Below, one piece after another: positions 10,771 through 21,323 of a DNA stretch of 64,000 nt. Position numbers and translations under genes: made by a program. This DNA is from Chrysomallon squamiferum (Eukaryota; Mollusca; Gastropoda; Neomphalida; Peltospiridae). The first letter of the stretch is position 1, and every line of letters starts with the position of its first letter. Below the pieces are notes generated by a model, which saw only the letters and a list, made by a program, of their open reading frames with translations, was not told where the DNA came from and ran no database searches. Where the stretch lies: assembly GCA_012295275.1 (NCBI GenBank), contig CM022678.1:1158191-1222190 (forward strand), given 5' to 3'.

Positions 10771-11089
10771 CAATTTGTGTCATATAAAATTATCTTTTTA
10801 TCTCCAGATAATCTGTACAAGAGATCAGTTAGGCTTGGCATGGTAGGCAGGGTGAATTGTCAAAGGGGAAATGATCTAGGGTGAAATGTCAAGGGGGAAA
10901 TGCCCTAGAATTAACAAAGATATAATAATAATAAAGTAAATGTTTACTGTTTCATGAATAAAGTGCAGAGTAATTGTTATAGATCACTTTAATCATTCTG
11001 TTTTATGAACAGTCAAAACTATTTACATGGTAAACTATGTTTTAAACAGTCACTAACAGATACTATTTTTTGTTTATGTTGTCATACAG
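10771..11089. other. Intron before the nSTAND exon
   Basis: Contains two imperfect copies of GGTGAAWTGTCAARGGGGAAATG (10850-10910). The second runs into GGGGGAAATGCCCTAG, whose reverse complement AGGGCATTTCCCC lies at 10332. The last 30 bp are pyrimidine-rich and end CATACAG. Confidence 0.5.
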
Positions 11090-14000
11090 AGTCTACCAGG
11101 TCAAAATTAAACTCAACTGACAGGAATGTCTATGTTAAAACAAGAGCAGAAGAAAGAGGTGCTGCACTTTTGAAGAAGAACGGTGTTGTCATTGTGATAG
11201 GATATCCAGGTTCAGGAAAGACAACTCTTGCTTTGAGCATGATGAGACAGATGGAAAAAGAAGAAAAAAGAGTATCTTACTTGCTGACTCATCACTCTGA
11301 ATTCAGTGACATCTCTCTATCTAGAAATAAGAAATATGTTGTTCTAATTGATGATATATTTGGTAAGACTAATCTTGTTTCAGAATTTATATATTCATGG
11401 AAACTCAAATTTCCAATGATCTGGAATCTTGTTCAGAATGGTTCTTTGAAATGTATTATTACTTTAAGAAAACCATTATTTTCAGAAAATGAAACAAGTT
11501 TGAAGGAGTTTGGTCTCTTTAATGAGAAACATGTTCTTGATCTGCAGAGTCGTGACTATTGTCTGGATAATAACGAAAAGGAAGAAATTCTAAACAAATA
11601 TCTTGAACAAAAGGATGTTCCATTGAATGAAATTGATAAAATGATTGTCATTCACAGTTCATGTACAGAGTTAGGATTTCCTCAGGTGTGTGTGTATTAT
11701 GTTAATTCAAGTCATGCACAAAAAACAGGAGTTAATGTTTTTGAGGATCCTTTAAAATATCTCAAAGAAGAGCTGGAAAATTTGAAAAATGACAAAACTT
11801 ACCTGGTTCTACTGCTGATCTTGTTCCAACAAGGCAGTATGAGCGTTGATTCACTGGACCCTTTTGAAAATGGCTCTGACAGTGTCATAATGAAATTAGT
11901 AAGAAAACTAGAGCAATTCTGTCAAAGTCTAGAAAACACTGATCTTACAGAGATCAGGGAAACAGCTGATGAAATGTGTGGTACCTATTTAATGTGTTAT
12001 GACAATAAATACACATTTATTCACCAGTCAGTATTTGACTGTTTTTTTCTGATATTTTCATCAGATTTTCCAAGGAAAGCAGCAGAGTTTCTAGAAGTGT
12101 GTCCTGTCTCCACGTTGTTAGAATATGTTGTTACGCCTGGAGTGTCTAACAAAAGTCACGTTTCAATGACTGTGACACCTGACTGCTTTGATGTTCTTGC
12201 TCGCAGATTTACTGACTTGCTGGCATCAGACAATTTCACAGAAATTATTTCACATCCATCACTGAAAGATGAAGAGTTTCTAAAATACCTCATAGAAGAA
12301 AAACAGTTTTATGGTAGGTTGTCTGAAATCTTACAGCAAAGACTATCTGGAGAACATCAAAAGCAATATAGTTATATATCATTTGTACATGTAAAGTCAA
12401 CTGAAATTATTAATTATATTTCATATCTTACTGACAATGATTCTAGAAACGCATTTCCTTTCAATCTTGAAGAAAATGTTATTAATTCAAAATCTGTCCC
12501 AAGTGAATGTATCGTGAATAGACAAAAAACATTGTCAAAATATTTCACATCAAAATTGTGTCGGATGGAATTGTTAAAACTGCTTAAAACAATAATATCA
12601 CGATTTTTTGCATCAAAACTGTTTGAAACGGACTTAAAAGATATAAAAAAAGAAATATTGGATATTTCTTGTTTGTTTGGTGATGAAGATGTTGTGGGAA
12701 TGTTGCTAAAATCAGGTGTTACACCAACATTTCATACACTGACTGCAGCTGCTTGTTCAAAAACAGACAGTACTACCATACTCAAAGAATTGTTACAGTA
12801 TAAAAAAGAGATGAAATTGAAGAACTATTCACAGCTGTTACGTCTTTTGGTTTATTCAGGTAACATGAAAATTTCCTGTCTGTTGGCTGACATAATAAAT
12901 AATGAGAAACACAAGAGTGAAATCAAGGAAAAATCTGTTAATCTGTTATTGGTTAGATTCCACAGACAAGTAAGACTTAAATCAAGTTACGAGGCAGATG
13001 GCATATATATGGAGAACTCAAAGACTTCTAAAATTGTTGATGTATGCCGTCTGTTTAAGAAACTGGTTACCATTGATATAATAAACAAAAATAAAGACAT
13101 TGCTATCATTGCTGCTGGTCAGAGTACTTCAAGTGTTATAAAAGAAATAGTAAAACTGAAACCTGATTGTATAAATGATAAGAACAGAGATAAAGTACTT
13201 TTAGCAGCAGCAATGTGGGGATCTACTGATACAGTGAATTTTCTCATTGAGCAGAGACGTAATGATACAGGTGAGAACAACTGGAAGAAAAGTGAAGTAC
13301 TGAAAGCGGCAGTGATGTTTAACAGCGTAGATGTTGTTCAGTGTCTTCTTGATAAAGGAGCTGATCCTAATGTTAAAGTAGATATTAACCAGAAATTAAT
13401 TCAATTGTTTGAAGATGAAATCAGATTAAAACTACATAAACAGAGTTTGAAATTGTTGCCTTCAGATTCACTTCTCCATATTTCAGTTCTGCGTGGTGAT
13501 TTAAATATGATAAGATCACTGATAAAGAGAAAAGCTGATGTTAATGCAGTAAACAGTGAGGGAAGAACTCCACTTCATGAAGCTGTAAAAGCAGTGACAC
13601 ACAGAAAGGAAATAGTTTTGTTGTTACTGCAAAATGGTGCTGATATTAACATAACAGATAAACAAAAAAATACAGCATTGCACATAGCATCTCAAATTGA
13701 CATAAATGTGATAAAAAACATAGTAAAGAAAGGCGTTGAAATAAATGTAACAAACACTGCAGGTGAAACTCCACTTTTTATATCCTTAAACACCAACAGA
13801 CGACAAATAGCTTTATACTTACTAAAAAAAGGAGCTGATCCTAATATGACAGACAATGATAACAATTCTGTTTTACATTTAGCAGTTAAATATGGAAATG
13901 TAGAAATTGTGACCGCACTGACTGAAAAAGGTGCTGATGTAAATATTAAAAACAGAAGAGGTGAAACTCCTCTTTTTAAAGCTGCATTCTCTCGTAAACG

Positions 14001-14799
14001 CGAAGTAATTTTGTATTTACTTGACCATAAAGCTGATCCTAATATAACAGACAATGATAACAATTCTGTTTTACACCTAGCAGCTGAACGTGGAAATATA
14101 GAGATTGTGACAGCACTGACTGAAAAAGGTGCTGATGTAAATATTAAAAACAGCCAAGGTGAAACGCCTCTCTTTGCAGCTCTTCATTTCTGTCTGCGTG
14201 ATCCACCTCTGAATATTGAAAAATATAAAGTATTTTTCTATTTACTGCGAAATGGAGCTGATCCTAATTTAACAGACAATGATAACAATTCTGTTTTACA
14301 CTTAGCAGCTGAATTTGGATATATAGGAATTGTGAAAGCACTGACTGAAAAAGGTTTTGATGTAAATATTAAAAACAATAGAGGTGAAACTCCTCTTTTT
14401 ACATCTCTTATTTACAATGAACTTGAACCATCTCTGAAGAATGAAAACTGTAAAGTAGCTTTGTATTTATTGGAATATGGAGCTGATCCTAATATAACAG
14501 ACAATGATAACAATTCTGTTTTACACCTAGCAGCTAAACAAGGATCTTTTGAAATTGTGACAGCACTGATTGAAAAAGGTGTTGATATAAATATTAAAAA
14601 CACTCGAGGTGAAACTCCTCTTTTTACAGCTGTTAAGTGTGCAGATTGCATACTAGTTTTGTATTTACTACAGCGTGAACCTTCGAAGAAAGTAGATTTC
14701 TATATACAACGATATCAAGCTTTGAAGAAAGTAGTTTCGTACTTACTGGAATATGGAGCTAATCTTAATTTAAGAGAGAATGATAACAATAGCAGCTGA
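11090..14799 (+). CDS. nSTAND NTPase with C-terminal ankyrin repeats (main exon)
   Basis: A single 3.7-kb exon (acceptor TTGTCATACAG, phase 1) encoding about 1235 residues. An upstream in-frame ATG at 11005 lies in intron-like sequence, so I start at the acceptor. Exon residues 37-44 are GYPGSGKT (Walker A) and 84-91 are VLIDDIFG (Walker B); a sensor-like ITLRK follows near 122. This order, preceded by VYVKTRAEERGAALL, fits the 'novel STAND NTPase 3' family of invertebrate innate-immune-type proteins. A middle region with TFIHQSVFDCFF is typical of the same proteins. Divergent ankyrin-like units lie at about 560-790, and clear ankyrin repeats from about 793 to the end (NSEGRTPLHEAV, NSVLHLAAERGNIEIV). 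Presumed role: cytosolic ATP-dependent sensor/oligomeriser with ankyrins binding the trigger. The array ends by a frameshift (see 14800). Confidence 0.85.
13834..14760 (+). repeat. DNA-level tandem duplication of ankyrin pairs
   Basis: The string GCTGATCCTAATWTRACAGA followed by CAATGATAACAATTCTGTT starts at 13834, 14032, 14257 and 14482, with a partial at 14758. Units are therefore 198-276 bp, with most length change in the loop after GETPLF. Near-identity at silent sites means recent duplication or gene conversion. Confidence 0.8.
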
Positions 14800-14965
14800 A
14801 CATTGAAATACAGAAATTGTGACAGCATCGATTAAAAAAAGTCGAGGTGAAACTCCTCTTTATAAAGCAAAGAGTTGTAACAAAAGGGGTATTGTTTTAT
14901 GTTTACTGAGAATGGTGCGAAAGATATTAACAGACAGATACATTTTGTTATAAATGTGCACAGAC
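14800..14965 (+). pseudogene. Frameshifted remnant of further ankyrin repeats
   Basis: Just before the stop, GATAACAATAGCAGCTGAAC lacks 14 bases (TCTGTTTTACACCT) present in the earlier units. This shifts the frame onto TGA at 14797. Beyond it GACAGCATCGATTAAAAAA and TCGAGGTGAAACTCCTCTTT still match the repeat, with another internal deletion, then TTACTGAGAATGGTGC. The ancestral protein therefore extended further. Confidence 0.75.
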
Positions 14966-15299
14966 TGTCACTTTTAAATAAAAGATTACCTGGTGAGAAT
15001 ATTTAAAAATTAGGCTGAAATAATATTTTGGCATGAAATTGATGTTCATAATAAACAGAAAAATTGTACTGAAGAAATCTAGATTTTGTTTGTACTTTTT
15101 CTGGTACAAAGTTGATCTTAATTTTCTTCTTCATCCTGAGACAATTCCTGATGTACTTTTATTTTGAACTGGTTCATTTGTGTTTATTTTTACTGTAATG
15201 TTGTATCAGTGTTAAGTAATATGTACAGTTTTTTTACTTTTCAGTTGAGAAGTATAAAATTACTGATACATTCGCCAGAGCAAATTTTTAAATTAAAAT
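14966..15299. other. 3' flank / probable 3' UTR of the nSTAND gene
   Basis: No coding signal. AATAAA-like sites occur around 14976 (AATAAAAG) and 15050 (AATAAACA), which could serve polyadenylation. Confidence 0.45.
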
Positions 15300-15890
15300 C
15301 AATATGAATTTGTGTAACTATATTAGTTTAGTCTGGTGTGTATCTAGATACTGTAAATTGTTTCTATTCATATACTGCAAGACTCTCCTGTGCACTCTGC
15401 TTTTCATATACAAATATTGTATTTGTAGTTTTTGTTTCTTTTCAAATATTGTATTACCATATTGTATATTCTGTTTTATATATTCAAATATTGTATTAAT
15501 GTATGATGCAGTTTTTGTTTCTATACAAATATTGTATTAGCATATTGTGTAATATATTGTGACCATACAAATATTGTATTATGTATGGTACAGAGTCTAT
15601 TGTATATGTTCAAACATTGTATTAATGTATTGTACAGAGTACTGTATCTATTCAAATATTGTATTAATGCATGATACAGTGTTTGATTCTATGCAAATAT
15701 TACATTAACACATTGTATCGTCTATTCTATCTATTCAATATTTTGTATAATATATGGCATAGTTTATGTTTCTATAAAAATTTTGTATAACCATATTCCT
15801 TAGTATTTTGTATCTATTCAAATATTGTCTTAGTTGTACAGTTTATTTTTGTTTCTATTCAAATATTTTGTTGTCTGTTGTATTTGTACG
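15300..15890 (+). repeat. Minisatellite, unit with CAAATATTGTATTA
   Basis: About ten diverged copies of a 45-65 bp unit of the form TTTCTATWCAAATATTGTATTA...GTATGRTACAG. The apparent small open frame within it is a by-product of the repeat. Confidence 0.7.
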
Positions 15891-16440
15891 TAACAAGAAA
15901 TAATATTGTATGAAAATTTAATAATAATTTTTACTTTTCACTGAAACACTTTCCGGATTTATTGCACAATTCAATTTAAAAAAATGTTAAGATAAGTTAG
16001 GGTTCCAGTAATCATACAACAATACTAATACTGATGTTATGTTTGATCAGGTTATTCAGTCAGTGAAAAGTCAGACAGTTTTTAAATCAGATTTGTTATT
16101 CGTAATGACTTGATTATTACTTGTGTTGCTGTTCATGTGTGAAAATATCTGTTAAACAGGATGTTATAATTAAAGTAGTATTTTAATGTTGTGTGCAAAA
16201 TTTTTAATGTATCTTTTCATTTGATAAAATTGTTCTGTATTGCTAAATGTTTTACTGTGTTTTTACTACATGAATTTGTATATTGTTAAGGTAAAGTTTT
16301 TTTTTGTTACATTATAAAACAGTTCTGTACTATAAATCTTTTTTGCCCTGTTTAAAATAACTAAACTAGTATTATGATGTTTAATTTAAGATTTTTTAAA
16401 TATATATTTGTTTGCTTTCTCGTGATTTTAATAATAAATT
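15891..16440. other. AT-rich intergenic, nothing recognised
   Basis: No splice-bounded frame or family match seen on either strand. Confidence 0.5.
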
Positions 16441-16469
16441 TGTATTTTGAAGTAAAACATATATATATA

Positions 16470-16860
16470 TGTATGTATGTGGCTGGGTGCGTACAGCACC
16501 CTAACACAAAAACTACCCACGTTTGATTCCGATTACATCTTTAATTTCTCTGCCTGAATGAACACCATGATACACAATAGTATAAAATTATAAATGATAG
16601 TATCATTGTTATACTGCAGAGAATTGGCCCAAACGTCTTTCTCCCTTGCCAGATTTTCTCTTTTCTCTTGAACTCTCTTTCACTACAGTCTCACAGATAA
16701 CATTCACATCCCTGAACTATACTAGCAGACCATTACTGTCCTGGGTTCCTTAAAAAAGCACCAGTGTCAGTGTTTACCCTATATTAATATCACACGTGTG
16801 TTGAAGGAATTTCCCCCAAGTAATTTACGTCTAAACAAGGAGAAATAAACCTCAGACATG
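16470..16860 (+). mobile_element. Possible SINE-like or other short element
   Basis: GTGGCTGGGTGCGTACAGCA followed 45 bp on by GTTTGATTCCGATT is reminiscent of RNA polymerase III A and B boxes of a tRNA-derived SINE. It is too diverged to be sure. The following 16620-16850 is higher-complexity sequence with no frame. Confidence 0.25.
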
Positions 16861-16872
16861 TTAATGGTGTTT

Positions 16873-17085
16873 ATGTATGTATGTATGTATGTATGTATGT
16901 GTGTATGTATGTATGTATGTATGTATGTGTGTATGTATGTATGTATGTATGTATGGGTATATGTGTCTGTATCTCTGTGTATGTGTGTATGTGTGTGTGT
17001 GTACTTATCTGTGTGTGTATCTGTGTGTGTGTTTATTTATCTGTGTGTTTGTATGTCTCTGTGTGTGTATCTGTGTGTGTATAAA
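16873..17085 (+). repeat. (TATG)n and (TGTG)n microsatellite
   Basis: Long ATGT tetranucleotide run grading into TGTGTGTATCTG repeats. Open frames in all three phases here encode only Y-V-C-M strings and are not genes. Confidence 0.9.
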
Positions 17086-17229
17086 GAAAGTGACCAATTA
17101 TTTTTGTCCATGTTTTCCTTCATGAAGGGGAAGTAATTGTATCTGTTGCTACAGAGGATTTCAGGTAATAAACAAGTATTATGTTTGAAATTAAAAAATA
17201 ATAATAATAAAAAAAATACAAAAAAAAAA

Positions 17230-17760
17230 AAATTATATATGTAATAATAAAAGCATTGTATGTCTAAAGGGAAAAATAATTTTATTTAATATTAACTGTT
17301 TCTAGTATCATAGACCGAGAAATACAGGTTGATTTTTCAGGTCAATGCAAGGTATTTCATGTAAATATTGAAAACAGTTACAGAAACATTTACAAACTAC
17401 AAGCAGAGTGATGAATAATACCTGGACCCAGCCTGGGACTTGATTTGAAAATGTGTCTTGTTTCGTTACATTCAACAGTTATAATACTAAAGTATATTTT
17501 AGAATTTTGTTTGAAACAATAAATAAATAAATAAATAATATATATACGTAATAAAAATAGTTTATTTAATATTAAGAGTATCTTGTATCAGAGACAGAGA
17601 AATACAAGTTGATTGTTCAAGTCAGTGTAAGGTATTTGATGTAAATATTGAAAACAGTTATACTAATTTACAAACTGCAACCAGAGTGAAAAGTAATTTT
17701 GAATAAAACCTAAACCCAACCTCAGTCGAGATTTGAAAATTAAACATAACATTTAAGTAT
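17230..17760 (+). repeat. Duplicated ~230 bp segment (two copies here, a third at 53.3 kb)
   Basis: 17275-17470 and 17560-17740 share strings such as GAGAAATACARGTTGATT, GTAAATATTGAAAACAGTTA and ACAAACTRCAASCAGAGTGA. A third copy is at 53290-53420. Confidence 0.7.
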
Positions 17761-17999
17761 ATTTTAGAATTTTAACTAATAGTCATGCTGTTGTTGTTTT
17801 ATTAGTGAAGTATGCGTACATGTATGTTTCTTTATGTGCTTGTATGTGTGTCTGTGTGTGTATTTCTATTTGTATGTATATGTTAGTAATTTAAACTATA
17901 GAAAATTTACTTTCTGATAATTCAGTTTAATCCATCTTTAGACATTAGCTGAGTGTATGTTATTAAAACATTGTATCATATTTTATTTATTTTATTTCA

Positions 18000-18044
<45 letters not shown>

Positions 18045-18780
18045 TAAAAGGTGAAGTTGAAGCAAATAAAATAAAAGTTAAAAGAATCTGCATTATTTAC
18101 AGAATTTTCTACACAGAATGGATGTAAATCAATATGTTGAAATATTAGCCACAGGAAGAAATAAATGTTTATTAATAAATGCTATGAACGGTAAAGCATC
18201 AGGTAATATTATTTTTATCGTGGTTAAAACGTCATTAAAGATTTCTATTAATATCTAACACAGATTTTCTCTTCGTTTGTTAACTCGTTCTTAACAGGTG
18301 TATCAGTGAGTCTAGTTTTGTGTATGTTAAATATTTTATTTTATCATCTGCATTGAATTGTGTTATAAATTATTGTATTCGGATGTGTGTGTATGTCGGT
18401 GTGAGTGTATAAATATAACACACGGTAATACTGTTACCGGTGAAAGCAGAACAAATAAATTATCTATTGTTATTCTTTTTGTTTTCTTTTCTATTTGATT
18501 AATTGTTGTTATGTCATTATTATCATTTATATTGTGATTATTACTATTATTTTTTTTTCTCACATTTTGTCATTTTCATGAAAAAATGGAGTTACAGTTG
18601 GATTTCATTTAATCACATATTAAAGGTCCTTTGATTTTGATAGTGGAATTATACCAAAGAAAACGGATATTCTCTTAAAGAAGGAACTCTCTTTTTAAGA
18701 GGAAGTTTAATGAACATACTGTAATGGCTGCTTCCAGGTGGTAAAACTTTTTCTGAAGTAGAAATCGTTATCGAACGATC
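17761..18780. other. Intergenic with (TTA)n at 18001-18045
   Basis: No gene seen. The stretch before 18781 would be the promoter of the EXOSC6-like copy; it shows TCGTTATCGAACGATC, an imperfect palindrome, just upstream of the ATG. Confidence 0.4.
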
Positions 18781-19712
18781 ATGCCAAGTGATACGAGACG
18801 AATAACTAGTCCTGAAGTTACATTAAACCCGTATATATTTGTGAAATCAGATGTCGTTGATGAAAATGTAAGATAACTTTTACAAACCTTTGTGATCATC
18901 CATCGCAGCGATAATCGTTTTAACTTAATTATAGTTAATAAATAATTAATTAATTATTGACAGTCTAATTCTTTGACTAGTATTAATAAAATAATATATT
19001 AATAATTATTATACTCATGTAAATGGTAATTCAGTCATTGAAATCTGTTAACTGTTTAAGTAATATGTTACGTTTTTCATATCGATTGATTAAACTGAAT
19101 TCGACAGAGTTGCTATGTGTATGTCTGAGGCAGTGATAGTTAAAACCACAGCTCTTTGAAATAATGCAGGTCATTGGATCATTTATTTTATTAAATATTA
19201 AAAATAATGTTATATTCAAAAGTTAAATATCAGTGTGCATGAAGATGAATGTAAAGCTGAAGAGGTTCGACCTTTGTGTAAGTTAATTTATTTACATTAT
19301 TTTTAATTGTGTATAAATACAATTTTGTTTCTAGTTGGAAATAAACTATAAAATCTTAACATTTCTCAAAAATCTCCTGAACTAGATTAGTTTAATTTTA
19401 TTAAAATCAAGAAATATTTAAAATTGAAAAATATTTGTGTAACTTGTGTGGTTTCTGTAATTATTTAAGTCATTAATAAATTGAATATTGTTTTTATTTA
19501 TTGATATATCACCAATAGTTTTGTTAATATACCTGTCCTTGTTATGTGACAGGTTTATCAGAAGTGATGAACTACTATTTTCCTGTGTCGTAGATAATGC
19601 ACATAAAACTTTTTATTATTAATTTAAAAAACAAGATTATCTACTAGAACACAAAGTGAGTTTTCTCTTTCACTACTTCTGTTTCTGACAACACTGTATA
19701 ATGTATATGTCT

Positions 19713-19749
<37 letters not shown>

Positions 19750-19861
19750 AATTTAACCTTTCTTCCTATTATCCAAAAAATATTTCTATTTTAGTTTTAT
19801 GACCTGGTCAGGCTCCTGGATCAGCCTATTTTGAACAAAATCAGACTGAAGTTATATCTGC

Positions 19862-20075
19862 AGCATACAGAAATAAACCATATAAAAGTTATATGTGTAT
19901 TATATAAGACAAAACTCTACTAAAGTTATATATGTAAATATACACAACAAAACTATACCAAAGTTATATATGTATTACACAGAACAAAACCATACTAAAG
20001 TTGCATGTGTATTTTATACAACGAAACCACACTAAAGTTATATATGTAAACATTATACACATAGAAGAATATATA
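19862..20075 (+). repeat. Minisatellite, ~50 bp unit, in place of the exon-3 donor
   Basis: Four to five copies of CTAAAGTTATATATGTAWAYA...ACAAAACYAYAC. It begins where the 5' splice site of the decayed EXOSC6 exon 3 should be. Confidence 0.65.
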
Positions 20076-20099
20076 ACAGTGTTACACCTGTACAAGTAT

Positions 20100-20232
20100 T
20101 TGAATTTACCTGTATTATGGTCAGTGCTTGTAGGTAAATCTCTGGCCTGGCCTATGAATTTACCTGTATTATGGTGATGCTTGCAGGTAAATTTGTGATG
20201 TTACACCTGTACAGGTATTGTTTTGTTCACAC
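20100..20232 (+). repeat. Short duplicated segment with TTACCTGTATTATGGT
   Basis: GAATTTACCTGTATTATGGT...GCTTG(T/C)AGGTAAAT occurs at 20102 and 20156. Each copy contains an AG/GTAAAT junction resembling an acceptor abutting a donor. Confidence 0.55.
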
Positions 20233-20399
20233 AGGTACGGGCCACGTGAAGTGTTGAGGAAGGAAGACTTCAGCATGAAGGGACAGCTGACCTGCGAGTT
20301 CAAGTTTGCAACGTTTTCCTGCAGACAACGTCGACAACACCAGCAAGACAGCGAGGAGAAAGACTACTCACTTCAAATCCTGGAAGCTCTTGAACCAGC

Positions 20400-20655
20400 T
20401 GTCTGTCTGGTGAGTATGTATGTGTGTCTCTCTGTCTGTCTGGTGAGTTTGTATGTGTGTCTCTCTGTCTGTCTGGTGAGTTTGTATGTGTGTCTGTCTG
20501 TCTGGTGAGTTTGTGAGTCTCTGGTGAGTGTGTATGTCTCTGTCTGGTGAGTGTGTGTGTGTGTCTGGTGAGTCTGTATGTCTGTCTGTCTGGTGAGTGT
20601 ATGTATGTCTGTCTGTCTGGTGAGTTTTTATGTCTCTGTCTAGTGAGTTTGTGAG
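20400..20655 (+). repeat. Minisatellite carrying repeated 5' splice sites
   Basis: The exon-4/intron junction of the EXOSC6 copy (GTCTGTCTG/GTGAGT) is repeated about eight times as TGTCTGTCTGGTGAGTNTGT units. Each unit contains a consensus-like donor, so downstream cryptic donors compete with the true one. Confidence 0.8.
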
Positions 20656-21240
20656 TGTCTATTTATTATAATTTATAAACCAATATAAAATTTAACCTTA
20701 ATCATAAAAACACTAATAGTACAATAATCTAAAAATTAATAATGGCAGAATTTGACAGTAAACAAAATAAATTCACCATTTTGTTGAACACTTTATTAAT
20801 TTTCTTTTTTGGCTGAGAAAAACTGGTGCATTTTTCATTATTTTTCTTTAAAAAAAAATAAAAATAAAAAATTAGAAAAAAATAGAGGAAAACCAGCCTA
20901 AATGATTTTCCTATGCTTTAAAGTAGTTGTATTACAGGTTTCTTGTTAAAATATAGGTATGTTAGTATTATAGAAGTATTCAGAATATATTTTCTATAAT
21001 TTAAGGTTATTAGTATATTTTTCCATAAAATGTAGTTACGTTAATACTAACAATACACTGAAACAATAGTGTACATATCTCTCAATCTCTCATTTTATTT
21101 ATTTAAAAAAAAAAATTATTTATTTATTTATTTGTTAAATTCATTTCATTCTCTGATATGAAGATTTTAACACCCGTTCTTTTATGTATTAGTTCTAACT
21201 AATAAATAAATAAATCAATTTTCTAAAAATTGATTCTTTA
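20656..21240. other. Intergenic, AT-rich
   Basis: Poly-A and AT-rich sequence; missing EXOSC6 exons were looked for here and not found. Confidence 0.5.
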
Positions 21241-21246
21241 TTTACA

Positions 21247-21323
21247 GATTGTCCAATGAGATGACTGGTGGGCGTGGTAACAGTAACAAGTAAAACAAAA
21301 ACCTGTCAATCAAAATCTTTGAC
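21247..21323 (+). promoter_or_regulatory. Promoter-like: CCAAT box and GC-type box
   Basis: ATTGTCCAATGAGATG is followed by GGTGGGCGTGGTAACAG, a CCAAT box and an Sp/KLF-like GGGCGTGG, about 50 bp before an ATG in good context (TTTGACATGG). This is the only GC-rich promoter-like block in the neighbourhood. Confidence 0.5.

Larger units (their letters stand above)
18781..20409 (+). pseudogene. EXOSC6: Exosome subunit MTR3 (EXOSC6)-like, exons 1-4, decayed and truncated
   Basis: Exon 1 (18781-18867) reads MPSDTRRITSPEVTLNPYIF, matching the MP-D-RRI-PE start of MTR3, donor GTAAGA. Exon 2 (19223-19277) reads VHEDECKAEEVRPL, donor GTAAGT. Exon 3 (from 19795) enters in the right phase but reads F-L-stop, then GQAPGSAYFEQNQTEVIS, where the family has a -SQAKGSAY-E- core; it has a TGA, an apparent 9-nt loss and no donor. 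Exon 4 (20235-20409) is intact: YGPREVLRKEDFSMKGQLTC, then RQRRQHQQDSEEKDYSLQIL and EALEPAVCL, donor GTGAGT. The C-terminal half of the RNase PH-like fold (about 130 residues) is not found downstream. Known role of the family: ring subunit of the RNA exosome in 3'-5' RNA decay. A second, working copy elsewhere is expected. Alternatively a true exon 3 was missed. Confidence 0.75.

Noticed and set aside
11005-11089. In-frame ATG extension of the nSTAND frame
   Set aside because: The 85 bases before 11090 are T-rich, end in a good acceptor (TTGTCATACAG) and encode an untypical peptide; the phase-1 acceptor matches the microexons.
13692-14063. - strand frames opposite the ankyrin array (also 14412-14651)
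   Set aside because: Antisense shadows of the repetitive ankyrin coding sequence.
16858-17136. Three overlapping Y-V-C-M frames
   Set aside because: Encoded by a (TATG)n/(TGTG)n microsatellite.
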